From positions 1 to 64,000 of the forward strand of contig CAVWRK010000005.1 of the NCBI GenBank assembly GCA_963757395.1: 64,000 nucleotides of DNA, written 5' to 3'. The stretch is from DATAOG01 sp963757395 (GTDB lineage: Bacteria; Pseudomonadota; Alphaproteobacteria; Geminicoccales; Geminicoccaceae). Below are positions 35,931-45,198 of the stretch, piece after piece. The position numbers were made by a program, and so were the translations under genes. The first letter of the stretch is position 1, and every line of letters begins with the position of its first letter. The notes under the pieces were generated by a model that was not told where the DNA came from, ran no database searches, and was given only the letters and a program-made list of their open reading frames with translations.

Positions 35931-36010
35931 TCATCGGGCCCGCGCCAGGGACGACCGCAACGCGGCGTTGAAGGCGGCCGGATTTTGACTGGACATCAGA
36001 TGCGTCGGGT
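35931..36010 (-). pseudogene. C-terminal remnant of an alpha/beta hydrolase
   Basis: About 25 codons ending in TGA read S-D-P-T-H-L-M-S-S-Q-N-P-A-A-F-N-A-A-L-R. This is the usual end of alpha/beta hydrolases, where the catalytic His (in H-L-M) is followed by a helix with P-x-x-F-N-x-x-L. The rest of the gene is missing; upstream sequence up to 36376 shows no more of it. It is a relic of a deleted gene at the junction behind the MDR oxidoreductase. Confidence 0.4.
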
Positions 36011-36376
36011 CGGAACGGCCAGGCGCCGACGGTCGGGTGTGCCGCGCTGCGCGACCTCGCTGATCAGCGAAGACCAGCGCCGCCTCCGGCATGGGCCGGC
36101 ATGGAGCCCGAGCTGTTCCAAGCTCTGCGCCGAGTTTGCGCTCGTTGGCTGCGCTGTATTTCCTGTGCAAGGGGCTCGTGACGATGGCCGGCGCTAGGGG
36201 TCGGCTTGTGGAGGCCCGACCCGTCCGGAGAGGTTGTTTGCCTCTACGAGCGCGGCCCGCCGCTCGTGTCGGGGCGCGACGAAGACGTCGTCGCCCGCTG
36301 CTCCCGGTCTGGTTGTCTCGGACCAGGGCGGCGGCGATGTAGCCGCAGAACGCCGGCGACTGAGCACGGGGGCCAA
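36011..36376. other. Gene-free stretch between hydrolase remnant and serine hydrolase
   Basis: In these 366 bases no frame on either strand shows a recognisable protein, and no RNA gene or clear repeat is visible. Base composition stays GC-rich, with an AT-richer patch near 36120-36170. It probably holds decayed remains of the gene whose C-terminus is left at 35931-36010. Confidence 0.4.
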
Positions 36377-37306
36377 TCAGCAGAGCTTTCGCCGGATGAG
36401 TTGCTCGGCCGCGTTCGCGGCGGCTGGAAGGAATCGCTCGTCCTCGCTCACCAGCTTTCCTTGCGTGAACACGACCAGGATGAACGGCGGCAGGCCAGCA
36501 ATTTCGATCCGGGCGGCGTCATGACGGCGGTAGCTGGCAAAGCGATCGCCGGTCCACACGGTGCGGCCGGCCTTGGACCAGAGCCGTGCACCCTGCGGGA
36601 GCGACTCGCCGAAATAACCACGGACCTGAGCGTTCGGGTGCGCCTCGACCCAGTCCGGATCGTGGCGTCGATGCAGGAGCTGCTGCATGTGCTCTGCGCG
36701 TTCGGGCGGGAAGCTGGCGCCGGCGAAGATCTCGTGGAACAGGCGCGCGGTGGCCAGCGTCGTCAGCCGGTTGTGGTTGGCGCCGTCCGGGCCGACGAAC
36801 TGCCGCTCCCGACCGTAGCGGTCGTCGTCCATCAGCTTCTGGCAGACGTTGATGCCGCCCAGCTCATCCCAGCCCAGCGCCTGAAAATAGCGGTTCGCCC
36901 AGCTCCGCCGCCTTGCCCATTGGTCGAGCTCTGCGCCCTCGAGCAGGGTGTCGCCGGTGGTCGCGGTCACCAGGTCGATGACGTAGTTGGTGGCGGTGTT
37001 GCTCGACCACACGATCATGTCGTGCAGCGCGCGCTCGAGGTCGGGATGCGGCCGGATGAAGCCCTCCTCCAGCCGGGCCTCGCAGGCCGCGAGCCAGAAC
37101 GCCTTGACCACGCTGCAGGGGTAGAACGGCTGGTCGCCGTTGAAGCTGAAGCCGCGCGGCGGCCGATCCGACGCCTGGTCGTCGACGACCAGGGTGATGC
37201 TCAGATCGCCCGCGTCGAACCCGTCGCGCGGGCCCCGCCCGAGCATGGTCTCGACCAGCCGTCCGCCGACGTCCTGGATCTGTCCGTCGGTCCGAAAAAA
37301 GCTCAT
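36377..37306 (-). CDS. Class A beta-lactamase-like serine hydrolase
   Basis: A 309-residue protein of the penicillin-recognising fold. The nucleophile motif S-V-V-K is at 65-68 and the S-x-N motif S-S-N at 101-103. The third motif is W-S-K-A-G-R-T near 244, with K-A-G in place of K-T-G. The class A Glu in the omega loop is not obvious, so antibiotic resistance is unlikely. There is no signal peptide, which also argues for a cytoplasmic peptidase or esterase. It is divergent from a peptide-type ABC operon, with a 120-base promoter region between them. Such hydrolases next to Dpp-type operons may process imported peptides or D-amino acid compounds. Confidence 0.7.
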   Translation of the reverse strand: MSFFRTDGQIQDVGGRLVETMLGRGPRDGFDAGDLSITLVVDDQASDRPPRGFSFNGDQPFYPCSVVKAFWLAACEARLEEGFIRPHPDLERALHDMIVWSSNTATNYVIDLVTATTGDTLLEGAELDQWARRRSWANRYFQALGWDELGGINVCQKLMDDDRYGRERQFVGPDGANHNRLTTLATARLFHEIFAGASFPPERAEHMQQLLHRRHDPDWVEAHPNAQVRGYFGESLPQGARLWSKAGRTVWTGDRFASYRRHDAARIEIAGLPPFILVVFTQGKLVSEDERFLPAAANAAEQLIRRKLC

Positions 37307-37359
37307 CGGAGTCTCCCTGACGCTCGGCGCCGCGCCCGATCACGACCCGGCGCCAGACT

Positions 37360-37389
37360 TTGACACGGTTTCGATTTCGCGCCCATATG
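37360..37389 (+). promoter_or_regulatory. Possible sigma70-type promoter of the first peptide ABC operon
   Basis: TTGACA at 37360-37365 is followed after 17-18 bases by CCATAT/CATATG at 37383-37389. It lies about 40 bases before the ATG of the binding protein, in the divergent region. The -35 box is perfect; the -10 box is only fair. Confidence 0.4.
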
Positions 37390-37426
37390 TTGGCCTCGCA
37401 ACAAAATCACGCTTGGGAGGTCCACT

Positions 37427-38940
37427 ATGGCAAGCAGGCTGGCCGGCGCTTTGGTCGTCGGATTGGTAACCGCTCTGGGCGCAGCTGCGCCGCTGGCGAG
37501 CGCCTCGGCGGCGACCTTCCGCCTGGGTGTCCAGACCGATGCTCTGTCCCTGGACCCGATCGCCACCAGCGACAATGGCTCGATCTGGGCGCAGCTCCTG
37601 ATCTACGACCAGCTGGTCCGGCCAACCAAGGACGGCACCCGCCTCGAGCCGGGCCTGGCCGAGAGCTGGGAGGCGAACCAGGACGGCACCGAGTACACGT
37701 TCCACTTGCGCGACGCGACGTTCTCGAACGGCGATGCGGTCACCGTCGAGGACGTGATCGCCTCGCTCAAGCGCGCAGCCGGCGAAGGCTCCAACTGGGC
37801 GAGGTTCTTCGTCCGATCACCGGCTTCGAGGCAGTCGATGCCAAGACCCTGAAGCTCAAGCTCGACAAGCCCTTCACGCCCTTGATCAACAATCTCGGCC
37901 TGTTCAGCGCCTCGATCCTGCCGGCGAAGCTGCTGGAGAGTGAGAAGGATGCCTTCTTCGAGCACCCGGTCGGCTCCGGGCCCTTCGAGCTGAAGAGCTG
38001 GAGCCGCGGCGAGCGGATCGTCCTGGCGCCGAACCCGCACTATTGGCAAAAGGGCAAGCCAGCGGTCGACGGTGCCGAGCTGGTCGTGGTCGGCGAGGAC
38101 AACAGCCGCGTCCTGCAGCTCAAGGCCGGCCAGCTCGACGCGATCATCGGGGTCCCCTTCAACCAGGTCAAAGAGCTCGACGCCCAATCCGACCTCGATG
38201 CCCAGGTCGCCGACGTCTTCCGGGTCGACTTCGTCCTGCTCAACAACAAGAAGAAGCCGTTCGACGATGCCCGGGTCCGGCAGGCGCTGAACTACGCGAT
38301 CGACAAGGACGGCATCATCAAGGGAATTCTGTTCGGCAACGCCAAGCCGGCGACGTCGTCGATGCCGATCATGGCCTACCACAACGAGGAGCTGCAGCCC
38401 TATCCCTACGATCCGGCCAAGGCGAAGGAGCTGCTGGGCGAGGCGGGTCTGGCCGACGGTTTCAAGGCCTCGATGCTGGTGCCGTCCGGCGATGCCACCT
38501 ACCAGCAGGTCGCCTCGGCGATCCAGGCCAACCTCGCCGACATCGGGGTCGACGTCCAACTGCAGCTGATCGAGAGCGGCGCCCAGTGGGACACCACCAA
38601 GAGCGGCAACTACGAGATGGCGCTGAGCTACGCCACCAGCGACACCATCGATCCCGACCAGCTGATCGGCTTCACCGCGGTCAACCCCGAGCGGGCCAAC
38701 GCCTACCACACCGAGTGGCACAGCGACCGCGTCAACGAGCTCTACGAGCAGGAGCGCCGCACCCTGGACGGTCCCGAGCGGGGCGCGATGTTCAAGGAGA
38801 TGGAGCAGATCGTCCACGACCAGGCGCCCTACATCTTCCTCTACAACAAGGGCGAGCCTTACGCCTACCGCAGCAACGTCGAGGGGTTCGCGATCCTGCC
38901 GACCGCCAACTGGCGTCTGGAGGACGTCAGCATCAAATGA
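37427..38940 (+). CDS. Peptide/nickel-type ABC transporter substrate-binding protein, one frameshift
   Basis: About 504 residues of a family 5 (DppA/OppA-type) binding protein. A signal peptide ends in A-S-A-A; the mature chain begins T-F-R-L-G-V-Q-T-D and continues L-D-P-I-A-T-S-D-N-G. L-K-S-W-S-R-G-E-R and V-R-Q-A-L-N-Y-A-I-D are typical middle blocks. The frame breaks near 37808, between W-A-R-F-F and P-I-T-G-F-E-A-V; restoring one base repairs it. GGGAGG stands eight bases before the ATG. It is followed by a hairpin and by permease, permease, ATPase, ATPase genes. The ligand is open: dipeptides, oligopeptides, nickel or glutathione are known for the family. Confidence 0.8.
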
Positions 38941-38966
38941 TGCCGGTTGCATGATCTCGGTGGTCG

Positions 38967-38990
38967 GGGGCGGCGCGGCGGCGCCGCCCC
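38967..38990 (+). promoter_or_regulatory. Intercistronic hairpin after binding-protein gene of peptide operon 1
   Basis: GGGGCGGCGC pairs perfectly with GCGCCGCCCC around a GGCG loop (ten GC pairs). No T run follows. It lies in the 65-base gap between the binding-protein stop and the first permease and fits a role in differential expression. Confidence 0.5.
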
Positions 38991-39005
38991 GTCACGTCTG
39001 ACGCG

Positions 39006-39947
39006 ATGCAGGTCCTCCGGTTCATTCTGCTGCGCGCGATCCAGATGATCCCGGTCGTGATCGGGATCTCGATCGTGGCGTTTTTGTTGCTGCGGATCCT
39101 GCCAGGCGATCCGGCGACGCTGCTGATCGGCGCCAGGGGCTCGGAGACCGAGGTCGAGAACCTGCGTCACCAGCTCGGCCTCGATCGCCCGCTGTGGCGC
39201 CAGTACCTGACCTTCGTCGCCGACATCGCCGACGGCAGCCTCGGCAAGTCGATCGTCCAGCGCCGGCCGGTCTCGACGATCGTGATCGAGCGGATGCCGG
39301 CAACCCTGGCACTGGTCGCCTACAGCACCGTCCTTGCCGTCGTCCTGACGCTGCCGCTGGCGATCGTGGCGGCGATCACTCGCGGCAGCGCCACCGACTT
39401 TGCGATCAAGGCGACCTTCGTGGTGGCGATGTCGATGCCGCCGTTCTGGCTCGGCGTGCTGCTGATTCTCCTCCTCGGCATCAAGCTGCCACTGTTCCCG
39501 GTCGCAGGCTACGGCGAGGGTTTCATGGACCGTCTCTGGCACCTGTTTCTCCCGGCCCTGGTGATCGCCTTCGCGACCGCGGCGCTGACCATCCGGAGCC
39601 TGCGCAGCAGCATCATCGCGGTGCGGACCGCGGACTTCATCGATACGGCACGGGCCAAAGGGCTGAACGAGTTCGACGTCCTGCGCCGCCACGTGCTGCG
39701 CAATTCGCTCGTCAGCACGATCTCGGTGCTGGGGGTGCATACCAGCTGGATCATCGGCGGCACGGTGGTGATCGAGGCGGTCTTCGGGTTGCCGGGCCTC
39801 GGCAACCTCCTGGTGTCGTCGATCTTCGCTCGCGACTACCCGGTCGTGCAGGGCGTCACCATGACCTTCGCCGTGCTCGTGATGGCGATAAGCCTGGTGA
39901 CCGACATCGCCTACGCCGCGATCGATCCAAGGATCCGCCTCGAGTGA
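39006..39947 (+). CDS. Peptide-type ABC transporter permease, DppB-like
   Basis: A 313-residue permease with six membrane segments. The first helix is followed by L-P-G-D-P-A near residue 36, and the family E-A-A-like loop is present as D-F-I-D-T-A-R-A-K-G near 210. The end has D-I-A-Y-A-A-I-D-P-R-I-R, the fixed DppB C-terminus. Its stop overlaps the GTG of the next permease. It pairs with the DppC-like subunit to make the channel. Confidence 0.9.
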   Translation: MQVLRFILLRAIQMIPVVIGISIVAFLLLRILPGDPATLLIGARGSETEVENLRHQLGLDRPLWRQYLTFVADIADGSLGKSIVQRRPVSTIVIERMPATLALVAYSTVLAVVLTLPLAIVAAITRGSATDFAIKATFVVAMSMPPFWLGVLLILLLGIKLPLFPVAGYGEGFMDRLWHLFLPALVIAFATAALTIRSLRSSIIAVRTADFIDTARAKGLNEFDVLRRHVLRNSLVSTISVLGVHTSWIIGGTVVIEAVFGLPGLGNLLVSSIFARDYPVVQGVTMTFAVLVMAISLVTDIAYAAIDPRIRLE

Positions 39948-40789
39948 GTGCACAAGCTCGGCCCGCAGGCGCATGGCTTGCCTTGCCGCGTTGCAATGGC
40001 ACCCTCTTGACCGGTCTTGCCATGCTCGCCGGCCTCTTGCTCGCGATCATGCTCGGTCCGCTGCTCAGCCCCTACGACGCCTTGCGGGTCGATTTTGCGA
40101 GCGCTCTGCGCCCCCCCGGGGCCGAGCACTGGTTCGGCACCGACAACCTCGGCCGCGACCTGCTGACCCGGGTCCTCCAGGCCGGCAAGGTCGACCTGCA
40201 GATCGCCGTCGTGTGCGTGGCCCTGCCGTTCGTCTTCGGCTCGCTTGCGGGCGCGATCGCCGGCTATTTCGGCGGTCTGACCGACCGCATCCTGATGCGG
40301 GTCGTCGATATTCTCTGGGCATTTCCGTTTTACGTCCTGGTGATCGCGATCATTGGCACGCTCGGTCCCTCGATCGCCAACATGTACCTCGCCTTCACGC
40401 TCGTGGTCTGGATCTCGTTTGCCCGCATCGTCCGCGGCGAGGTGCTGGTGGTGCGCGAGCAGGAATACGTGCTGGCGGCGCGTCTGCTCGGCTACAGTCA
40501 CGGCCGCATCATCCTGCGCCACGTCCTGCCGAACGCGATCACGCCGGCCATGCTGTTCGCGATGGCGGACGTGGTGCTCACGATCCTCGCGGTCACCGCG
40601 CTGAGCTTCCTTGGCCTCGGCGTGCAGCCGCCGACGCCGGAGTGGGGCATCATGATCGCCGACGGGCGCAACTTCATCTTCGATGCCTGGTGGATTTCCA
40701 CTTTTCCGGGCCTCGCGATCATCTATGCCGGCATCACCTTCACCCTGCTCGGCGACGGCCTGGACGATCTGCTGCGGCCCAAGGGCTGA
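39944..40789 (+). CDS. Peptide-type ABC transporter permease, DppC-like
   Basis: A 281-residue permease. H-W-F-G-T-D-N-L-G-R-D near 64 is the DppC mark. E-Y-V-L-A-A-R-L-L-G near 180 is the ATPase-contact loop, and P-T-P-E-W-G-I-M-I near 227 is typical of the late loop. It ends G-D-G-L-D-D-L-L-R-P-K. The GTG at 39944 overlaps the stop of the previous gene (GTGA). Six membrane segments are seen. Confidence 0.9.
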   Translation: MSAQARPAGAWLALPRCNGTLLTGLAMLAGLLLAIMLGPLLSPYDALRVDFASALRPPGAEHWFGTDNLGRDLLTRVLQAGKVDLQIAVVCVALPFVFGSLAGAIAGYFGGLTDRILMRVVDILWAFPFYVLVIAIIGTLGPSIANMYLAFTLVVWISFARIVRGEVLVVREQEYVLAARLLGYSHGRIILRHVLPNAITPAMLFAMADVVLTILAVTALSFLGLGVQPPTPEWGIMIADGRNFIFDAWWISTFPGLAIIYAGITFTLLGDGLDDLLRPKG

Positions 40790-40792
40790 TCG

Positions 40793-41766
40793 GTGGCACC
40801 GCTCCTCGAGGTTCGCGACCTCGTGACCGTCTACCGCTCGGCCGGACGCCCGGTGCGCGCGGTCGACGGGGTGTCGTTCGAGGTCGCCGAGGGCGAGATC
40901 TTCGGGCTGGTCGGCGAGAGCGGCTGCGGCAAGAGCGCCACCTGCCGCTCGATCCTGCGGCTGTTCGCAGGCGCCGCGGCAGCGTCGAGCAGGGCTCGAT
41001 CCGGTTCGCCGACCGCGATCTCGCCCGGCTCTCGGAGCGCGAGATGCGCTCGGTGCGCGGCCGCGACATCTCGATCATCTTTCAGGACCCGATGGCGTCG
41101 CTCAACCCGACCATGCGGATCGGCGAGCAGATCGAGGAGGGTCTGCGCCGGCACCGCGGGCTCGCTCGCCGGGCGGCGCGCGCCACGGCCGCGGACCTGC
41201 TCGGCAGCGTCGGCGTCCCTTCGGCCTCAGCCCGGCTCGACAGCTGGCCGCACGAGTTCTCAGGCGGCATGCGCCAGCGCGTCATGATCGCGATCGCGCT
41301 CGCCTGCCAACCGAAGCTGCTGATCGCCGACGAGCCCACGACGGCGCTCGACGTCACGATCCAGGATCAGATCCTGAAGCTGATCCTGCGCCTCAAGGAG
41401 CAGTTGCGCATGAGCGTGATTCTCGTCACCCACGACCTCGGGATCGTCGCCCAGACCTGCGATCGCGTGGCCGTCATGTACGCCGGCAGGATCGCCGAGG
41501 TCGCCGACACCGGGACGTTGTTCGCGCGCCCGCGTCATCCCTACACGGCGGCGCTGCTGGCCTCGCTGCCGGGGCGCCATCGGCGCGGTCAGCCGCTGCA
41601 GGTCATCCCGGGCGCGCCGCCCGATCTGGCATTGCCGCCGCCCGGCTGCCGCTTCCATCCGCGCTGCCCGCTCGCGATCGACCGCTGCCGGCAGGCGCCG
41701 GTGGCACTCGAGCGCATCGGCGCCGGCCACCTTTCCGCCTGCATCCGAAGCGATGCGCTGGCATGA
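40793..41766 (+). CDS. Peptide-type ABC transporter ATPase, DppD-like, one frameshift
   Basis: About 324 residues of an ATPase with the oligopeptide C-terminal extension. Walker A G-E-S-G-C-G-K-S-A lies near 42. Downstream, F-Q-D-P-M-A-S-L-N-P is the Q-loop, F-S-G-G-M-R-Q-R the signature and L-L-I-A-D-E-P-T-T-A-L-D Walker B. The end has the Cys-rich C-R-F-H-P-R-C-P of this subgroup. A one-base loss near 40972 separates Walker A from the rest; restoring a C gives R-R-G-S-V-E-Q-G-S-I. The start is GTG 40793, three bases after the permease stop. Confidence 0.8.
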
Positions 41767-42752
41767 CGGCTGACGTGCCGCTGCTCGAGGTCCGCGACCT
41801 CAAGAAGACGTTCGTGAAGCCGCGCACGCTCGCCGACCTGGTCATGCGCCGTCGTGCGGTGGCGGTGCAGGCCGTGCGCGCTGTCTCGTTCGCGGTCCGT
41901 CCGGGGGAGACCTTGGGCCTCGTGGGTGAGAGCGGCTGCGGCAAGAGCACGCTCGGGCGCTGCATCGCCGGGCTGCACGCGCCGAGCGCGGGCGGTATCT
42001 GGTTTCGGGGCGAGCGCATCAGCGATCGCAGCCGCAGCCGCAAGTCGAGGGGCCGCGGAATCCAGATGATCTTCCAGGATCCCTACGCATCGCTCAATCC
42101 GCGGATGACCGTGGCGCAGATGCTCGGCGAGGCGCTTCGCGTCCACGGCCTGCGAGGCCGGGGCGAAATCGCCGACCGGGTCGACGAGCTCATGGTCATG
42201 ACCGGGCTTTCGGCCGAGCTCAAGAACCACCTGCCGCACGCCTTCAGCGGCGGGCAGCGGCAGCGCATCAGCATCGCCCGTGCGCTGGCGGTCGAGCCGG
42301 CGCTGATCATCGCCGACGAGCCGGTATCTGCGCTCGACGTGTCGATCCAGGCCCAGATCATCAATCTGTTCGAGAGGTTGGGCCGCGAGCTCGGGCTCAC
42401 CTACCTGTTCGTGGCTCACGACCTCAACGTCGTCCGCCACATCAGTGATCGCATCGCGGTCATGTATCTCGGCGAGATCGTCGAGCTCGCTGACCCGGAC
42501 GCCATCTTCGAGGATCCCCAGCATCCCTATACGCGAGCTCTGCTGTCCGCGATTCCCCAGCCTGATCCGGCCAGGCGGACCGCGGCCGCGAGCCTCGAGG
42601 GCGAATTGCCCGACCCGGCCTCGCCGCCGCTCGGCTGCGGCTTCAGCGGGCGCTGCCCGGTGGCGCTCCCCGACTGTCACCGCCGACATCCCGATCTGGT
42701 CAGACGGGGAGACCGGCTCGCCCGCTGCGTGCGTGCTTTCGAGGGGTCTTAG
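41763..42752 (+). CDS. Peptide-type ABC transporter ATPase, DppF-like
   Basis: A 329-residue ATPase and last gene of operon 1. Walker A G-E-S-G-C-G-K-S-T near 58, Q-loop F-Q-D-P-Y-A-S-L-N-P-R-M-T near 104, signature F-S-G-G-Q-R-Q-R near 160, Walker B with D-E-P-V-S-A-L-D. The end is C-G-F-S-G-R-C-P, the Cys-rich oligo_HPY tail. The ATG overlaps the stop of the previous gene (ATGA). It forms a heterodimer with the DppD-like subunit. Confidence 0.9.
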   Translation: MTADVPLLEVRDLKKTFVKPRTLADLVMRRRAVAVQAVRAVSFAVRPGETLGLVGESGCGKSTLGRCIAGLHAPSAGGIWFRGERISDRSRSRKSRGRGIQMIFQDPYASLNPRMTVAQMLGEALRVHGLRGRGEIADRVDELMVMTGLSAELKNHLPHAFSGGQRQRISIARALAVEPALIIADEPVSALDVSIQAQIINLFERLGRELGLTYLFVAHDLNVVRHISDRIAVMYLGEIVELADPDAIFEDPQHPYTRALLSAIPQPDPARRTAAASLEGELPDPASPPLGCGFSGRCPVALPDCHRRHPDLVRRGDRLARCVRAFEGS

Positions 42753-42890
42753 CGAATGAGCGTCGGCATACAAGCCTCGGTCCCGAACGCCCGGCCAGTA
42801 GCGCAGCGGCGCGGCCCCGAGGCTCGCCCGCTACGGCCCCGGCGGTCTACTTCCCCGGCAACAACTCGATCCTGTCTGTCAGCGCTGCGT

Positions 42891-43138
42891 TCAGCCCGCG
42901 TGGTCGGCGTAGGCCCAGGGCATGAGCTGGTCGATCTGGCTGGCGGGGTGGCGGTTGATCAGGCGGGTGAGGGTGCTGGCCAAGTAGGCCTCGGGATCGC
43001 CTGGGGATCGACGGCGTTGAGCTTGCAGGTCTCGATCAGCAAGGCGACCACGCCCCAGTGGACGCCGCCCTGATCGGGTCCGGCGAACAGCGCGTTCGTG
43101 CGCGAGAGCGCGATCGGGCGGATCGAGCGCTCGACCAT
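42891..43138 (-). pseudogene. C-terminal fragment of an IS66 family transposase
   Basis: On the minus strand M-V-E-R-S-I-R-P-I-A-L-S-R-T-N-A, then H-W-G-V-V-A-L-L-I-E-T-C-K-L-N, then one frame off L-I-N-R-H-P-A-S-Q-I-D-Q-L-M-P-W-A-Y, ending at 42891. These are the last 85 residues of IS66 TnpC. A small duplication around GATCCC near 42997 shifts the frame. The catalytic core and the TnpA/TnpB genes are missing, so this is a dead remnant. It marks an old rearrangement between the two peptide-transporter operons. Confidence 0.7.
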
Positions 43139-43139
43139 A

Positions 43140-43360
43140 GTACCGGAACAAGGTGGCGAGGCCGGAACAAGCGCTCATGGGGCAGGCGACGTTTTCGTCG
43201 TCGCAGCGCCAGCTCTTGCCATCGATGTGGGCGTTGTAAAACTTGAACGAGCGCGCGTTCAGTTCCTTGACTTGGCGCTCCATCTCGTCCGGCACGCCCG
43301 CGCCGTGGTAGGACGGATCGACACGGCCGCAGAAGAGGACCTGGTATTAATGTTTGCCAG
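43140..43360 (-). pseudogene. Amidohydrolase (PF04909-type) gene fragment
   Basis: The minus strand reads Y-Q-V-L-F-C-G-R-V-D-P-S-Y-H, then M-E-R-Q-V-K-E-L-N, then F-K-F-Y-N-A-H-I-D-G-K-S-W-R-C-D-D. This resembles the middle of TIM-barrel amidohydrolases with Y-N-x-H-x-D-G-K-S-W-R. A TAA stands directly before Y-Q-V and no start or C-terminus is left, so only about 60 codons survive. The fragment ends where the IS66 remnant begins, so transposition and deletion probably removed the remainder. Confidence 0.5.
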
Positions 43361-43452
43361 CGGGCGCGGAGTCGGGGAAGACTTGCAGCTCGCAGGACGG
43401 CGATCGGCCGATTACGAGCCCAGGCACGATCCGCAAGGTAGGGAGAACGGGA

Positions 43453-45135
43453 ATGAGGCACGGCAGACGGCTGGCCGCAGCGGCCGGCGCGGTGGGGATG
43501 CTCTGGCTGGCCGCGGGCGCGGCCGTCCCGACGCCGGCACGGGCCGCGATGATGGCGGAGCACAAGGGCGGCACGATGCGGCTGGTCGCGGTGTCGGCGG
43601 CCGGCACGATCGATCCCCACGTCAACTACACGCTGCAATACTGGCAGCTCTACCAGATCATCTATGACGGCCTGTTGGGCTTCAAGAAGGGTGCAGGCGA
43701 AGAAGGCTTCAAGATCGTTCCCGACCTCGCCGAGGCGATCCCGCAGCCGGAGGACGGCGGCAAGACCTATACCTTCAAGCTGCGCCAGGGCATCAAGTTC
43801 TCGAACGGCCAGGACGTGACGGTGAAGGACGTGGTCGCCTCCTTCCAGCGCATCTTCAAGGTCAACGGCCCGACCTCCGGTACGTTCTACAACGGCATCG
43901 TGGGCGCGGACACCTGCCTGCAGAACGGCGCCGCGTGCACGCTCGAGGGCGGTGTCGTCGGCGACGAGAGCGCCGGTACGATCACCTTCCACCTCGTGGC
44001 GCCCGACCCCGAGTTCTTCGACAAGGTCGCGGTGCCGCACGCCGCCGTGCTGCCGGCCGACACGCCTGCCGAGGACGTCGGCACCGCGCCGATCCCAGGC
44101 ACCGGCCCCTACGCGATCGAGAGCTACGATCCCAACAAGCGGCTCAAGCTGGTGCGCAATCCGTCCTTCAAGGAGTGGAGCGCAGACGCGCAGCCGGACG
44201 GCTATCCCGACGAGATCGACTACGACTTCGGCCTGACCGACGAGGCGGAGGTGACCGCGGTCGAGAACGGCGAGGCGGACTGGATGTTCGACCAGCCCCC
44301 GACCGACCGGCTCGGCGAGATCGGCAGCAAGTACAAGGACCAGGTCCACATCAGCACGCTGACGGCGATGTGGTACGCGCCGATGAACAACAACCTGGCA
44401 CCGTTCGACAACGTCAAGGCGCGGCAGGCGGTCAACTTCGCGATCAACCGCAACGCGCTCGTCAAGCTGTTCGGTGGGCCGGTGCTGGCCTCGCCGGTCT
44501 GCCAGATCCTGCCGCCCGGCTTCCCCGGCCATGTCGACTATTGCCCGTACACCAAGGACCCGGGCGCCAAGTGGTCGGCGCCCGACATGGACAAGGCCAA
44601 GCAGCTGGTCGCGGAGTCGGGCACCGCCGGCCAGAAGGTGACGGTCATCGTCGAGGATACGGCGGTCGCCCGCAGCATCGGCGTCTATCTGCAGAGCGTG
44701 CTGGGCGAGCTCGGCTACGACACCAGCGTGAAGGCGATCTCGCCGAACATCCAGTTCACCTACATCCAGAACACCAACAACAAGGTCCAGATCAGCGTGT
44801 CGCAGTGGTACCAGGACTATCCGGCCGCCTCGGACTTTCTGTACGTTCTGTTCAGCTGCAACTCCTTCCATCCCGGCTCCGACGCCTCGGTCAACATCGC
44901 CGGCTTCTGCGACAAGGAGGTCGAAGCCAAGATGGAGCAGGCGCTGCAGACTGCGGTCACCGACCCGAAGGCCGCCAATGAGATGTGGGCGCAGGTCGAC
45001 AAGCAGGTGACTGACCTGGCACCCGTGGCCGAACTGTTCACGCCCAAGCACGTCGACTTCGTGTCGAAGCGCCTCGGCAACTTCATGTTCAACGCCCAGT
45101 TCTACTGGGTGATCGGGCAGTCGTGGGTCAAGTAG
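43453..45135 (+). CDS. Peptide/nickel-type ABC transporter substrate-binding protein 2
   Basis: A 560-residue family 5 binding protein. The signal peptide M-R-H-G-R-R-L-A-A-A ends in A-R-A. The mature chain has G-T-I-D-P-H-V-N-Y near 50, Y-D-G-L-L-G-F near 70, F-K-L-R-Q-G-I-K-F-S-N-G near 112 and V-R-N-P-S-F near 233. Several Cys pairs (near 154, 352 and 475) could form disulfides. The frame is open from 43354 but the Met at 43453, preceded by GGGAGAACGGG, begins the signal peptide. It differs strongly from the first binding protein, so the two operons probably take up different ligands. Confidence 0.85.
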   Translation: MRHGRRLAAAAGAVGMLWLAAGAAVPTPARAAMMAEHKGGTMRLVAVSAAGTIDPHVNYTLQYWQLYQIIYDGLLGFKKGAGEEGFKIVPDLAEAIPQPEDGGKTYTFKLRQGIKFSNGQDVTVKDVVASFQRIFKVNGPTSGTFYNGIVGADTCLQNGAACTLEGGVVGDESAGTITFHLVAPDPEFFDKVAVPHAAVLPADTPAEDVGTAPIPGTGPYAIESYDPNKRLKLVRNPSFKEWSADAQPDGYPDEIDYDFGLTDEAEVTAVENGEADWMFDQPPTDRLGEIGSKYKDQVHISTLTAMWYAPMNNNLAPFDNVKARQAVNFAINRNALVKLFGGPVLASPVCQILPPGFPGHVDYCPYTKDPGAKWSAPDMDKAKQLVAESGTAGQKVTVIVEDTAVARSIGVYLQSVLGELGYDTSVKAISPNIQFTYIQNTNNKVQISVSQWYQDYPAASDFLYVLFSCNSFHPGSDASVNIAGFCDKEVEAKMEQALQTAVTDPKAANEMWAQVDKQVTDLAPVAELFTPKHVDFVSKRLGNFMFNAQFYWVIGQSWVK

Positions 45136-45152
45136 GGGCCGGACGCTAAGCG

Positions 45153-45183
45153 GCGGACCCGGCGGACGACCGCCGGGGTCCGC
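45153..45183 (+). promoter_or_regulatory. Intercistronic hairpin after binding-protein gene of peptide operon 2
   Basis: GCGGACCCGGCGG pairs with CCGCCGG(G)GTCCGC around an ACGA loop, thirteen pairs with one bulged G. It lies in the 63-base gap between the binding-protein stop and the permease start and has no T run. Confidence 0.55.
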
Positions 45184-45198
45184 GCAGGGGTTGTTTTG

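Noticed and set aside
36377..37306. Serine hydrolase as an antibiotic-resistance beta-lactamase
   Set aside because: There is no signal peptide, the third motif is K-A-G instead of K-T-G, and the class A omega-loop Glu is not evident. A peptidase or esterase role near a peptide transporter is more likely.
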